The notes: generated by a model from the letters alone, not told the origin. Positions 15,719-23,678 are shown, counted from the stretch's first letter. The stretch: DNA of 24,010 nt from DASYUM01 sp036001225 (GCA_036001225.1 DASYUM010000135.1:1-24010), one strand, 5' to 3'. Program-made: numbers and translations.

Positions 15719-15931
15719 GTGCCGATCTACGAGTACCACTGCCTGGCCTGCGGCACGGAGTTCGAGAAGCTCGTATACGGCCAGATGGCGGTGACCTGCC
15801 CGCGGTGCGCCGCCGGCGACGTCTCGCGCTTGTTGTCCAAGTTCGGCCTCAAGAGCGGTGACAGCTTCGCCGGCTCGGCTGGCGGCGGAGGCTGCGGCTG
15901 CGCCGCCGGCGGCGGCTGCGGCTGTCGCTGA
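15719..15931 (+). CDS. FmdB-type zinc ribbon protein with Gly/Cys-rich tail
   Basis: 70 residues. The N-terminus PIYEYHCLACGTEFEKL with C8/C11 and C27/C30 (TCPRC) is the FmdB/CxxC regulatory zinc-ribbon family, named after a putative regulator of formamidase genes. After residue 52 comes a low-complexity tail of glycine, alanine and cysteine (GGGGCGCAAGGGCGC) with four more cysteines. Such tails are common in the family, and a metal-binding role is possible. The GTG start lies 5 nt after the pup stop without a strong ribosome-binding site, suggesting translational coupling. An intrinsic terminator follows. Note that an acetamidase/formamidase gene lies about 9 kb upstream, but no direct link is shown. 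Confidence 0.9.
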   Translation: MPIYEYHCLACGTEFEKLVYGQMAVTCPRCAAGDVSRLLSKFGLKSGDSFAGSAGGGGCGCAAGGGCGCR

Positions 15932-15961
15932 CCCCGCCCGCGCCGGGCCAGCAGAGAGCCC

Positions 15962-15984
15962 AGGGGCCGATCGGGCCCCTTTTT
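15962..15984 (+). terminator. Intrinsic terminator after the dcd-pup-fmdB unit
   Basis: Arms AGGGGCC (15962-15968) and GGCCCCT (15974-15980) form a 7-bp stem with a GATCG loop, followed by a run of five T (15980-15984). Classic Rho-independent terminator. Confidence 0.88.
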
Positions 15985-16008
15985 CATTCTCGCGAGGGTG
16001 GTGGTGCC

Positions 16009-16212
16009 ATGGAGCGCGTGTTCACGGTGCCCAAGATCAAGTGCGAGGGTTGCGTCGAGACGATCACCAAGGCGCTGAACGGGTTGCCGGGGGTCCAGGC
16101 CACCCAGGTGACGATTCCGACCAAGGAAGTCCGTGTCGAGTTCGACCCCCAGCGGCTGGACGCCGACCGGTTGCGGACGACGCTGGTCGCGGCCGGCTTC
16201 CCGCCGATCTGA
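16009..16212 (+). CDS. Heavy-metal-associated domain protein (CopZ-like)
   Basis: 67 residues forming a single HMA (ferredoxin-like fold) domain with the metal-binding CxxC pair C12/C15 in IKCEGCVETI. The usual residue before the first cysteine in copper chaperones (GMTC) is replaced by K. The rest follows the family: GLPGVQATQV, VRVEFDPQRLDADRLRTTLVAAGF. Small proteins of this type carry copper or other soft metals in the cytoplasm. The start ATG has GAGGGTGG upstream. It precedes the indolepyruvate oxidoreductase by 4 nt. No copper ATPase is adjacent, so the specific metal and partner are unknown. Confidence 0.88.
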   Translation: MERVFTVPKIKCEGCVETITKALNGLPGVQATQVTIPTKEVRVEFDPQRLDADRLRTTLVAAGFPPI

Positions 16213-16216
16213 GCTG

Positions 16217-19200
16217 ATGACCACCGCCGCGGGAGCGACCGAGACCGCGGGCGACTTTTCGCTGGGTGCCAAGTATCGCCTGGAGAGCGGACGCATCTTC
16301 CTCTCCGGCATCCAGGCGCTGGTCCGGCTGCCCCTCGACCAGCATCGGGCCGACCGCCGCCGCGGCCTCGACACCGCGACCCTGATCTCCGGCTACCGGG
16401 GCTCGCCGCTCGGCGGGTTCGACCTGACGCTGGAGCGGAACCGCGACCTCCTCGCCGAGCACCAGGTCGTCTTCATCTCGGGGGTCAACGAGGACCTCGG
16501 CGCCACCGCCGTCTTCGGGAGCCAGCTCACCCATCTCTTCCCCAAGCCGCGCTACGACGGCGTCCTCGGCGTGTGGTACGGCAAGGCGCCCGGCGTGGAC
16601 CGGAGCGGCGACATCTTCAAGCATGCCAACTTCGCCGGCGTCGGCCGCCACGGGGGGGTCCTGGCGCTGGCCGGCGACGATCCCCAGGCCAAGTCCTCGA
16701 CCCTGCCGACCCACTCCGAGGTCGCCTTCTACGACGCGCTGATCCCCGTCGTCTACCCGGGCAGTGTCCAGGACATCCTCGATCTCGGGCGCCTCGGCTT
16801 CGAGCTGTCGCGCTACTCGGGGCTATGGGTGGGGTTGAAGATCGTGACCGACGTCGCCGACGGCGTCGGCGTGGCCGAGGTCGCGCCCGACCGGATCCCG
16901 GTCGTGGATCCGGGCTTCAGCTGGGACGGCCGGCCGTGGGAGCCGCGGCAGCCGCGCCTCCTCCTGCCGCCCTTCACGCTGGAGGTCGAGCGGGAGATCC
17001 AGTACGGCCGGCTGGAGGCGGCCAAGGTCTTCGCCGCCGCTAATGGGCTGAACCGGATCACGGTGGCGACGCCTGACGCCTGGCTCGGGATCGCCGCCGC
17101 CGGGAAGACGTACTTCGACCTTCGGCAGGCGCTGGCCGACCTCGGGCTGAACGACGACGCGCTCCGCCGTCACGGAATCCGGCTGCTCAAGCTGGGCCTG
17201 CTCTTCCCGCTCGAGCCCGGCATCGTGCGCGCATTCGCCCGCGGGCTGGAGGAGTTGCTGGTCGTCGAGGAGAAGCGCGGCTTCGTCGAGCTCCTCGTCC
17301 GCGACGTCCTCTACAACCAGCTCGAGCGGCCGCGGGTGGTCGGCAAGCGGGACGAGGCAGGCCGGGTCCTGGTCCCGGCCGACGGCGAGCTGGACGCTGA
17401 CGCCATCGCCCGGATCGTGGCCGGCCGGCTCGAGCGGCGCTTGCGACTCGACTCGGCCACGGTCCGCCTCGCCTTCCTCGAAGGGGCCCGGGAGCGGCCG
17501 GTGGCGGCGGCGACGGTCGCCCGCCAGCCCTACTTCTGCTCCGGCTGTCCCCACAACCGCTCCACGCTGGTGCCGGAGGGCTCGACGGCGGCGGCGGGCA
17601 TCGGCTGCCACGGGCTGGCGCTGAACATGGACCGCCACGTGGTCGGCATCACCCAGATGGGCGGCGAGGGGGTCCAGTGGGTCGGGCTGGCGCCCTTCAC
17701 CGAGATGCCCCACCTGTTCCAGCAGCTCGGCGACGGCACCCTGTTCCATTCGGGCTCGCTGGCGATCCGCCAGGCGGTGGCGGCCGGGACCCACGTCACC
17801 TTCAAGATCCTCTACAACTCGGCGGTGGCCATGACCGGGGGTCAGGACGCGGCGGGCGCGGTCCCGGTTCCCGAGTTGACCCGCCAGCTCGAAGCGGAGG
17901 GCGTCCGGCGAATCCTCGTGCTGACCGATGAGCCCGACAAGTATCCGGCCGAGGCTCGCTGGGGCGATGGGGTCGAGGTCTGGCATCGCGACCGGCTCGA
18001 CGAGGCCCAGCGCCTCCTCCGCGGGATTCCCGGCGTCACCGCGCTCGTCTACGACCAGCGGTGCGCGGCCGAGAAGCGACGGCTCCGCAAGCGGGGGAGG
18101 TTGCCCGACCCCGCCCTGCGAGTCGTCATCAACGAGGCCGTCTGCGAGGGATGCGGCGATTGCGGGGTCAAGTCGAACTGCCTGTCCGTCCAGCCGGTGG
18201 AGACCGAGTTCGGCCGCAAGACCCAGATCCACCAGTCCTCCTGCAACAAGGACTATTCCTGCCTTCTGGGCGACTGCCCCTCGTTCCTGACCGTGGAGCC
18301 GGCCGGCGAGGGGACGCCGCGCCCGCGCCCGCCCCATCGGGTCGAGCAGCCGCTGCCGGAGCCGGTGCTCAAGGTGCGGCGGGATGCCACCCTGTTCCTG
18401 ACCGGGATCGGAGGCACCGGTGTCGTCACCGTGAACCAGATCCTGGGGACGGCCGCGCTGCTCGACGGGCGCTACGCGGTCGGGCTCGACCAGACCGGGC
18501 TCAGCCAGAAGGGGGGGCCGGTGGTCTCGCACCTGAAGCTCGCCGATCAGCCGGCCGACCTCGCGAACAAGGCCGGGGTCGGAGAGGCCGACGCCTACCT
18601 GGCCTTCGATCTCCTGGTGGGAACGGCGCCGGTGAACCTGGCGCGGGCGCGCCCGGATCTGACCATCGCCGTCGTCTCGACGACGCCGGTGCCCACGGGG
18701 GCCATGGTCGCATCCACGGAGGTCGCCTTCCCCGAGTCCCAGGCGTTGCGGGCGGCGATCGACCGGGTGAGCCGGAAGGACGAGAACGTCTACCTGGACG
18801 CCCTCGGGCTGGCCGAGGCGCTGTTCGGCGACCACCTGGCCGCCAACATGATCGTGCTGGGGGCCGCCTACCAGGCCGGCGCCATCCCGATCAGCGCCGC
18901 CGCCATCGAGCGCGCGATCGCCCTCAACGCGGTCGGCGTCGAGATGAACACGCAAGGGTTCCGCGTCGGCCGGCTCCTGGTGGCCGATCCGGCCTGGGTC
19001 ACCACCGTGCGGCGGCAGCGGGCCGGGCAGGTCGAGCCGGCGCTGGCGCTGTCAGCCGAGGCGCGACAGCTGGTCGAGTCGCTTGGTGCCACCGGCGAGC
19101 TGCGGCGGCTGGTGGAGGTCCGGGTCCCCGAGCTGATCGCCTACCAGGACGTGGCTCATGCCCGGGCCTACGTCGAGTTCGTTCGCCGCGTGGCGGCGGC

Positions 19201-19711
19201 CGAGCGGGCGGTGGTACCGGGGGAGACGCGGCTCGGCGAGGCGGTGGCGCGCTTCCTCTTCAAGCTCATGGCGTACAAGGACGAGTACGAGGTGGCCCGG
19301 CTCCACCTCGCGCCCCAGCTGGCGCGGTCGCTGGCCGCGGGGTTCCCGGGGCCGCTCCGCGTGCGATACCAGCTCCATCCGCCGATCCTGCGCGCGCTGG
19401 GCTGGCGGCGCAAGCTGTCGTTGGGCCGGTGGGTGGAGGGGGTCTTCCGATGCCTGGTGGCGCTGCGCCGCCTGCGGGGCACACCCTTCGACCCGTTCGG
19501 CTACGCGGCGGTGCGCCGCGTCGAGCGGGCGCTGGTCGGCGAGTACCGGGCGATGGTCGAGCGGGCGGTGGCCGAGCTGTCCCCGCTGACCCACGAGCGC
19601 GCGGTTGGGATCGCGCGCCTCCCCGACCTCGTCCGCGGCTACGAGGCGATCAAGCTGCGCAACGTCGAGCGTTTCCGGGCCGAGGCCCGCGCCCTCGGCG
19701 TCGGCGTCTAG
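16217..19711 (+). CDS. Fused indolepyruvate ferredoxin oxidoreductase
   Basis: 1164-residue, single-chain form of indolepyruvate (2-oxoacid) ferredoxin oxidoreductase. The enzyme oxidatively decarboxylates aryl pyruvates from Trp, Phe and Tyr to acyl-CoA using thiamine diphosphate and iron-sulfur clusters. The order is: N-terminal pyrimidine-binding part (ISGYRGSPLGGFD near 60, GVNEDLGATAVFGSQ); a CSGCPHN segment near 438; the TPP-binding region (QMGGEGVQWVG near 476, ILYNSAVAMTGG); a cysteine-rich cluster motif CEGCGDCGVKSNC near 643 with further cysteines; and the gamma-type domain starting FLTGIGGTGVVTVNQIL near 730. The ATG was chosen 4 nt after the HMA gene; the frame is open somewhat further upstream, within that gene. 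It is followed by hairpins and then a LysR regulator. Confidence 0.93.
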   Translation: MTTAAGATETAGDFSLGAKYRLESGRIFLSGIQALVRLPLDQHRADRRRGLDTATLISGYRGSPLGGFDLTLERNRDLLAEHQVVFISGVNEDLGATAVFGSQLTHLFPKPRYDGVLGVWYGKAPGVDRSGDIFKHANFAGVGRHGGVLALAGDDPQAKSSTLPTHSEVAFYDALIPVVYPGSVQDILDLGRLGFELSRYSGLWVGLKIVTDVADGVGVAEVAPDRIPVVDPGFSWDGRPWEPRQPRLLLPPFTLEVEREIQYGRLEAAKVFAAANGLNRITVATPDAWLGIAAAGKTYFDLRQALADLGLNDDALRRHGIRLLKLGLLFPLEPGIVRAFARGLEELLVVEEKRGFVELLVRDVLYNQLERPRVVGKRDEAGRVLVPADGELDADAIARIVAGRLERRLRLDSATVRLAFLEGARERPVAAATVARQPYFCSGCPHNRSTLVPEGSTAAAGIGCHGLALNMDRHVVGITQMGGEGVQWVGLAPFTEMPHLFQQLGDGTLFHSGSLAIRQAVAAGTHVTFKILYNSAVAMTGGQDAAGAVPVPELTRQLEAEGVRRILVLTDEPDKYPAEARWGDGVEVWHRDRLDEAQRLLRGIPGVTALVYDQRCAAEKRRLRKRGRLPDPALRVVINEAVCEGCGDCGVKSNCLSVQPVETEFGRKTQIHQSSCNKDYSCLLGDCPSFLTVEPAGEGTPRPRPPHRVEQPLPEPVLKVRRDATLFLTGIGGTGVVTVNQILGTAALLDGRYAVGLDQTGLSQKGGPVVSHLKLADQPADLANKAGVGEADAYLAFDLLVGTAPVNLARARPDLTIAVVSTTPVPTGAMVASTEVAFPESQALRAAIDRVSRKDENVYLDALGLAEALFGDHLAANMIVLGAAYQAGAIPISAAAIERAIALNAVGVEMNTQGFRVGRLLVADPAWVTTVRRQRAGQVEPALALSAEARQLVESLGATGELRRLVEVRVPELIAYQDVAHARAYVEFVRRVAAAERAVVPGETRLGEAVARFLFKLMAYKDEYEVARLHLAPQLARSLAAGFPGPLRVRYQLHPPILRALGWRRKLSLGRWVEGVFRCLVALRRLRGTPFDPFGYAAVRRVERALVGEYRAMVERAVAELSPLTHERAVGIARLPDLVRGYEAIKLRNVERFRAEARALGVGV

Positions 19712-19715
19712 TCAA

Positions 19716-19743
19716 TCGGAGGGGTGTCGGAACACCCCTCCGA
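19716..19743 (+). terminator. Strong hairpin after the oxidoreductase gene
   Basis: Perfect 12-bp stem (arm TCGGAGGGGTGT) with a 4-nt loop, starting 5 nt after the stop codon. No T-run follows. Position favours a terminator or mRNA 3'-end stabiliser. Confidence 0.55.
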
Positions 19744-19762
19744 GGCCTCCCCAGGAGGAAGG

Positions 19763-19781
19763 GCGCGGGCAAAGCCCGCGC
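19763..19781. repeat. GC-rich hairpin before the LysR gene
   Basis: GCGCGGGC and GCCCGCGC arms (8 bp) close on an AAA loop, 20 bp beyond the preceding hairpin. It may be a second terminator or a REP-like element. Confidence 0.5.
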
Positions 19782-19897
19782 TCGGAGCGGAACACCTGGC
19801 GGTTGGCGGTACTGCCGACGGTCGACGCCCGATTTCTCTGACACGAGCCCAGCCGGCCGGCGGGGCCTTCGCGGCCGCACGCGGCGCCCGCATCAGG

Positions 19898-19903
19898 TAC
19901 AAT
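19898..19903 (+). promoter_or_regulatory. -10 box 7 nt before the LysR start
   Basis: TACAAT ends 7 nt before the GTG start codon, which places the expected transcription start on or next to the GTG. No -35 box is clear and no ribosome-binding site lies between. Confidence 0.5.
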
Positions 19904-19910
19904 CCAGGCC

Positions 19911-20801
19911 GTGGACTTCCGCCAGCTCGAGGCCTTCGCCAAGGTGGCCGAGACCCGGAGCTTCTCCCGCGCCGCCGAGGCCCTGCGGCTGACCCAGTCG
20001 ACCGTGAGCGAGCACGTGCGCCTCCTGGAGGACGAGGTGGGCACGCGGCTCCTCGACCGGTTGGGACGGGAGACGGTGCCGACCCGGGCCGGCGAGCTGC
20101 TCTACGGCTACGCCCAGCGGCTGCTCGCCCTTCGCACCGATGCCCAGCAAGCCCTCCAGCAGTTTCTCGGGCAGGTGTCGGGAACGCTGACCGTCGGTGC
20201 CAGCACGATCCCCGGCGAGTACGTGCTGCCGCCGCTCATCGGCACCTTTCGGGAAAAGTACCCCCAGGTATCCATCGCGCTCCGGATCGCCGACACGCGC
20301 GGGATCGGAGAGGCGGTCCTGGAGGGGCGCGTGGAGCTGGGGGTCGTCGGGGCGCGGCCCGAGCATCGGAGCCTGCACGCGGTCGAGCTGATGCCGGACG
20401 AGCTGGTCGCCGTCGTCCCGCCCGGGCACCCCTGGTTCGGGCGCCGCCAGGCCACGCTCGACGAGCTCAAGCCCGAGTCCCTGATCGTGCGGGAGCCCGG
20501 CTCGGGCTCGCGTCAGGCCCTGGAGAACGCGCTCCACGAGGCCGGCACGACGCTGGCCGACCTGCGGGTGATCGCGGAGATGGGCTCGACCTCGGCGATC
20601 AAGCAGGCGGTGAAGGCGGGGGTCGGCATCTCCATCATCTCCAAGCGGGCGGTGGAGGAGGAGTGCCGCCACGGCCTGCTCTGGTGCGTGAAGGTCAAGG
20701 ACCTCCACTTCACCCGGCACTTCTATATCGTCACCCACGCCGGCCGCTCGCGCTCGCCTCTGTGCCAGGCCTTCCTGGACTTCCTGCTCGCGTCGCGGTA
20801 G
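19911..20801 (+). CDS. LysR-family transcriptional regulator
   Basis: 296 residues. An N-terminal winged helix-turn-helix (residues 1-60, MDFRQLEAFAKVAETRSFSRAAEALRLTQSTVSEHVRLLE) is followed by a linker helix and a two-lobe effector-binding domain from about 90 (GTLTVGASTIPGEYVLPPLIGTF). The STIPGEY and REPGSGSRQALE segments resemble the CbbR/CysB-like branch, including members found near selenium-metabolism genes. That sub-assignment is tentative. The GTG start is the only one that yields a complete DNA-binding domain, and the -10 box 7 nt upstream suggests a leaderless message. LysR regulators often control a divergent neighbour, but here no divergent gene exists. The adjacent oxidoreductase is a possible target. 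Confidence 0.92.
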   Translation: MDFRQLEAFAKVAETRSFSRAAEALRLTQSTVSEHVRLLEDEVGTRLLDRLGRETVPTRAGELLYGYAQRLLALRTDAQQALQQFLGQVSGTLTVGASTIPGEYVLPPLIGTFREKYPQVSIALRIADTRGIGEAVLEGRVELGVVGARPEHRSLHAVELMPDELVAVVPPGHPWFGRRQATLDELKPESLIVREPGSGSRQALENALHEAGTTLADLRVIAEMGSTSAIKQAVKAGVGISIISKRAVEEECRHGLLWCVKVKDLHFTRHFYIVTHAGRSRSPLCQAFLDFLLASR

Positions 20802-20843
20802 CCCCGCCGACCTTCCCGTCCGCGCCTCGGGCCCGTCGTCCGA

Positions 20844-22640
20844 TCAGGGGCCCAGGACCACATTCGACGTCGACAACGCCACGAAGTCGGTCGCGTCGAT
20901 CCGCCCGTCGGTGAACGCGTTGGGCGGGGTGAGGACGAGGAAGAAGGTGTAGGTCCCCGGCGGGGCGCCGGCCGGCCACTGCAGGGTAGAGAGCGGGATG
21001 TTGGTCGCCGGCAGGCCGGCCGGCAGCATGGTCGCCTGGAACAGCGGCGGGAAGCCCTGGGGCGGGGCGGAGAGGCAGGTCACGACGATCCGGGTGAAGC
21101 CGTCGGCCAGGAAGGCGATCGGGTCGCCGGCCGGGCAGCCGAAGGCGGGCCCGGTGTCGGGCGGGAGCAGGGCGCCGACGAAGACGTCGACGAGCTGGCC
21201 GGGCCCCGGGTTGGCCGCGGTCACGGCGAGCTGGAAGGTCTCGCCGGGGTGGAAGCTCGTCTTGCCGAGGGTGAGGGCGAGCGTGGGGGTCAGCCCCGGG
21301 CCCGGCGGCGGCGAGCCCGCCGGCACAACCTCGAAGGCGCCGATGTCGCACACGGCGACGCCGTCGCCGTTACCGTCTTGGGGGCGCGCGACCCCCCGCT
21401 GGTCGGCCGGGGGACAGGTGCCGGGATTGCCGGCATCGATGGCCGGGCTGTCCGGGAGGAGCGCGTGGGTCGGCGTGGGGCCGCCGTTGTCCTGTAGCGG
21501 CCCGAGCCGCGGATCGGTGTTGGCGAGGTCACCGGGCGATGTGAAGCCGCACGTGTTGGCGCTCTCGACGTTGTGGCCCTCGGAGTTCAGCATCCCGCTG
21601 GCGGCCTGGCAGTTCGGCCCCCCGGTGGTATTCGCCACGATGCTGCTTCCCACCCCGAGCCGGTCGTCCGCCTGGAGCCCGACGCTCGTGTTCGCGACCA
21701 CCGAGCTCCACCGGATGAACGCCGACGAAAACGTGCTTGTCGACGTCCATTGGACCAGCACCCCGGATCCGTTGCCGCTGATGGTGCTGTTGAACAGGAC
21801 GGCCGTCGAGCCGCCCCAGCTGTTGAGATCGACGCCCCAGCCCCCGTTGCCGGTGACCGTGCTGTTGAAGAGTCCCAGCGTCGTGACCCCGCCGAACGCG
21901 CGAATGCCGTCCCCCAGGTTGTTGCTGATGACGCTGTCGGTGACCGTGAGCGGACCGGAGTAGGTGATCCCGGCCGGAGCGTTGCCGCTGATGGTGCTGC
22001 GGATCACCGTGGCGCCCCAGTCGCCGGGTGCCGGTTGCGATCCGCCATAGTAGGTGCGGATGCCGCCCGCCCAGCCGGCGGGTTTCCCGCCGTTGAAGTT
22101 GCCGCTGACGACGCTGTCGACGACCGAGAGAAAGCTACCCGAGGACCAGCCCTGACAGACACCGGCGCCCTCCTGCGCCGTGTTCCCGGTGATGATGGTC
22201 TGGCTGATCGTCCGCGTGCCGGGACCCTCGATCAGGACGCCGCCCCCACACCCGCCTTTCCCGTTGCGAATCGTGACGCCGGTGATGGTCACGTCGCCGC
22301 CGGTCAGGTGGAAGATCGGGCTGGCCGCGGCCCCGTCGAGGATCGTCTGGGCGGCTCCCACGCCGGCGATCGTGAGGCTCCTGTCCACGACGAGCGCTCC
22401 CTGCGCGGGATCGAGCGTGATCGTGCAGCCCGGAACGGTGACGGTGTCGCCCGCCGCGGCGGCGGCCAGCGTGGCCCGGAGCTGGGTGGGACTCCCACTG
22501 TCCCCGCAGTCGGTCACCGCCCAGGTGGCGGCGGCGGCGGGCCGGGACGCCGAGATCGCGGCACCGAGCGCGATCAGCACCAGGAGCTGGGCGCTTCGGG
22601 GGAACAGCCGGGGGTGGACGGAGGGCCCGCAGGGTCCCAT
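20844..22640 (-). CDS. Secreted right-handed beta-helix protein (choice-of-anchor Q type)
   Basis: 598 residues beginning with a signal peptide (about 1-37, LLVLIALGAAISA then RPAAA). The middle (roughly 65-350) is a parallel beta-helix as in pectate-lyase-like proteins, with repeated N/T/S/G strands such as STISGN, SVVSGN and SIVAN. At about 370-440 comes the recurring segment DPRLGPLQDNGGPTPTHALLPDSPAID ending CDIGAFE, which marks choice-of-anchor Q proteins. A C-terminal domain of about 150 residues resembles an Ig-like adhesion fold. I see no sorting anchor or polysaccharide-lyase catalytic residues that I can identify. ATG 22640 has GAGGG 7 nt upstream; the frame stays open further upstream to 22835 without family character. 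Likely an extracellular or surface protein of unknown ligand. Confidence 0.85.
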   Translation of the reverse strand: MGPCGPSVHPRLFPRSAQLLVLIALGAAISASRPAAAATWAVTDCGDSGSPTQLRATLAAAAAGDTVTVPGCTITLDPAQGALVVDRSLTIAGVGAAQTILDGAAASPIFHLTGGDVTITGVTIRNGKGGCGGGVLIEGPGTRTISQTIITGNTAQEGAGVCQGWSSGSFLSVVDSVVSGNFNGGKPAGWAGGIRTYYGGSQPAPGDWGATVIRSTISGNAPAGITYSGPLTVTDSVISNNLGDGIRAFGGVTTLGLFNSTVTGNGGWGVDLNSWGGSTAVLFNSTISGNGSGVLVQWTSTSTFSSAFIRWSSVVANTSVGLQADDRLGVGSSIVANTTGGPNCQAASGMLNSEGHNVESANTCGFTSPGDLANTDPRLGPLQDNGGPTPTHALLPDSPAIDAGNPGTCPPADQRGVARPQDGNGDGVAVCDIGAFEVVPAGSPPPGPGLTPTLALTLGKTSFHPGETFQLAVTAANPGPGQLVDVFVGALLPPDTGPAFGCPAGDPIAFLADGFTRIVVTCLSAPPQGFPPLFQATMLPAGLPATNIPLSTLQWPAGAPPGTYTFFLVLTPPNAFTDGRIDATDFVALSTSNVVLGP

Positions 22641-22913
22641 GGGCATACCCTCGCTGACCAACGGACAGAGTGACGGCGGGTGCGAACCGGACCGATCAAC
22701 GGAGTCTGGCAAACGCGATACCGGCGAGGTGGCGGATCGACGGCTAAGCGGAGGGCAGGACCGCGCTCGGCAAATTCTGCACGGCCGGGGCACGATCGAC
22801 AGGAATTTCCGACTTGATCCTACGGGATCGCCCATACCTTCAGGCGATCGCGGATGCGCCCGGCGGCCTCCTGGCCGGAGCCGAGGGGAGTGCGCGACTC
22901 CGCGGTGGGTGAG
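22641..22913. other. 273-bp gap on the minus-strand side
   Basis: No gene, clear promoter or terminator is seen. It holds the upstream region of the beta-helix gene, whose promoter could not be placed, and the 3' end region of the four-helix membrane protein gene. Confidence 0.5.
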
Positions 22914-23387
22914 CTACCCCGGCCGCCTGCCGCCGACCTGGGTCCACAGGTCGCGCGGCGGCGTCAGGGCGAGCACGGCCACCAGCGCGGGGACCCAGAG
23001 CAGGTAGAAGTCCGCCAGCCGGGCCGTGAGCACGAACAGGATCAGGCCGTACACCGCGATCGACTCCGCGATCGCCAACAGGATCACCATCCGGCTCTGG
23101 AGCTCCCGGAGCGCGGGGTCCCGTCCTGACCGTCGCCCGATCTCGACCAGGGCGTCGCTCGAGAGCAGGCGGGAACGCGCGACCAGGACGCCGAGGAACT
23201 CGGCCGCCCCGAGGCTGTAGAACACCCAGCGCATCACGCCCGCGACGGCCGGTGTCGCGGCGGTCCCCTTCCAGTCCCGGACCCCCGCCAGGACGTGGAT
23301 GAGCACGACGTAGATGACGAGGCTGACGACGATGGCGGCGTGGATGACGCGGGCCGTGCGGAACCGGGACTCGACTGCGGGATCCAT
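22914..23387 (-). CDS. Four-helix membrane protein, distantly rotor-subunit-c-like
   Basis: 157 residues with four membrane segments (about 14-36, 51-70, 100-121 and 125-143) and a basic loop (about 71-99). The third helix, AIAESIAVYGLILFVL, carries a buried glutamate (E109) followed by V-Y-G-L. This recalls the ion-binding helix of F/V-type ATPase subunit c (E..xIYGL). The second helix also holds a glutamate (E63). The resemblance is short and no other rotor features are certain, so no function is assigned. The ATG lies 21 nt after the stop of the zinc-finger gene and has no ribosome-binding site. It is probably co-transcribed with that gene and translationally coupled. Confidence 0.8.
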   Translation of the reverse strand: MDPAVESRFRTARVIHAAIVVSLVIYVVLIHVLAGVRDWKGTAATPAVAGVMRWVFYSLGAAEFLGVLVARSRLLSSDALVEIGRRSGRDPALRELQSRMVILLAIAESIAVYGLILFVLTARLADFYLLWVPALVAVLALTPPRDLWTQVGGRRPG

Positions 23388-23408
23388 CGGAGGATCGGGC
23401 GGGATTGA

Positions 23409-23678
23409 TCAGGCCGGCGGCGGTGGGGGTAGGGTCCCTTCCTTTTCGCGCCGGAGGAAGTCCAGCAGGCGCTGGGCGAGCTCGGGCGGGATCTCGTCCA
23501 CGGGAAGATTGCGGGCGACGTCCACCGTGCCCTGGTAGGTCCGGACGAAGGCGACGCAGGGCGGACACATCTCCAGGTGGATGTCGAGCGCGCTCGCTCG
23601 CTCGGGGGGTAACTCGCCCTCCAGATAATCGACCAGGAGGTCGATGCACTCCTGGCAGCGGGCGATGTGAGACGTCAC
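23409..23678 (-). CDS. Anti-sigma-factor-like zinc finger protein (zf-HC2)
   Basis: About 89 residues, cytosolic, with two H-x3-C-x2-C units: HIARCQEC at the start and HLEMCPPC around 33-40. The second, with LEGELPPERASALDIHLEMC before it, is the classic zinc-binding anti-sigma (ZAS) motif. The C-terminal helix (EIPPELAQRLLDFLRREKEG) and proline tail follow, with no membrane segment. Upstream in-frame GTGs at 23690 and 23723 are possible starts. I chose 23678 because GAGAGGTGA lies about 8-11 nt upstream and because the product starts MTSHIARC. No sigma factor gene is adjacent. A -10-like TACGAT occurs at 23744-23749. Confidence 0.85.
   Translation of the reverse strand: MTSHIARCQECIDLLVDYLEGELPPERASALDIHLEMCPPCVAFVRTYQGTVDVARNLPVDEIPPELAQRLLDFLRREKEGTLPPPPPA

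Noticed and set aside
16823..18955. Long minus-strand frame inside the oxidoreductase gene
   Set aside because: Same antisense artefact; the plus-strand protein has TPP and iron-sulfur motifs.
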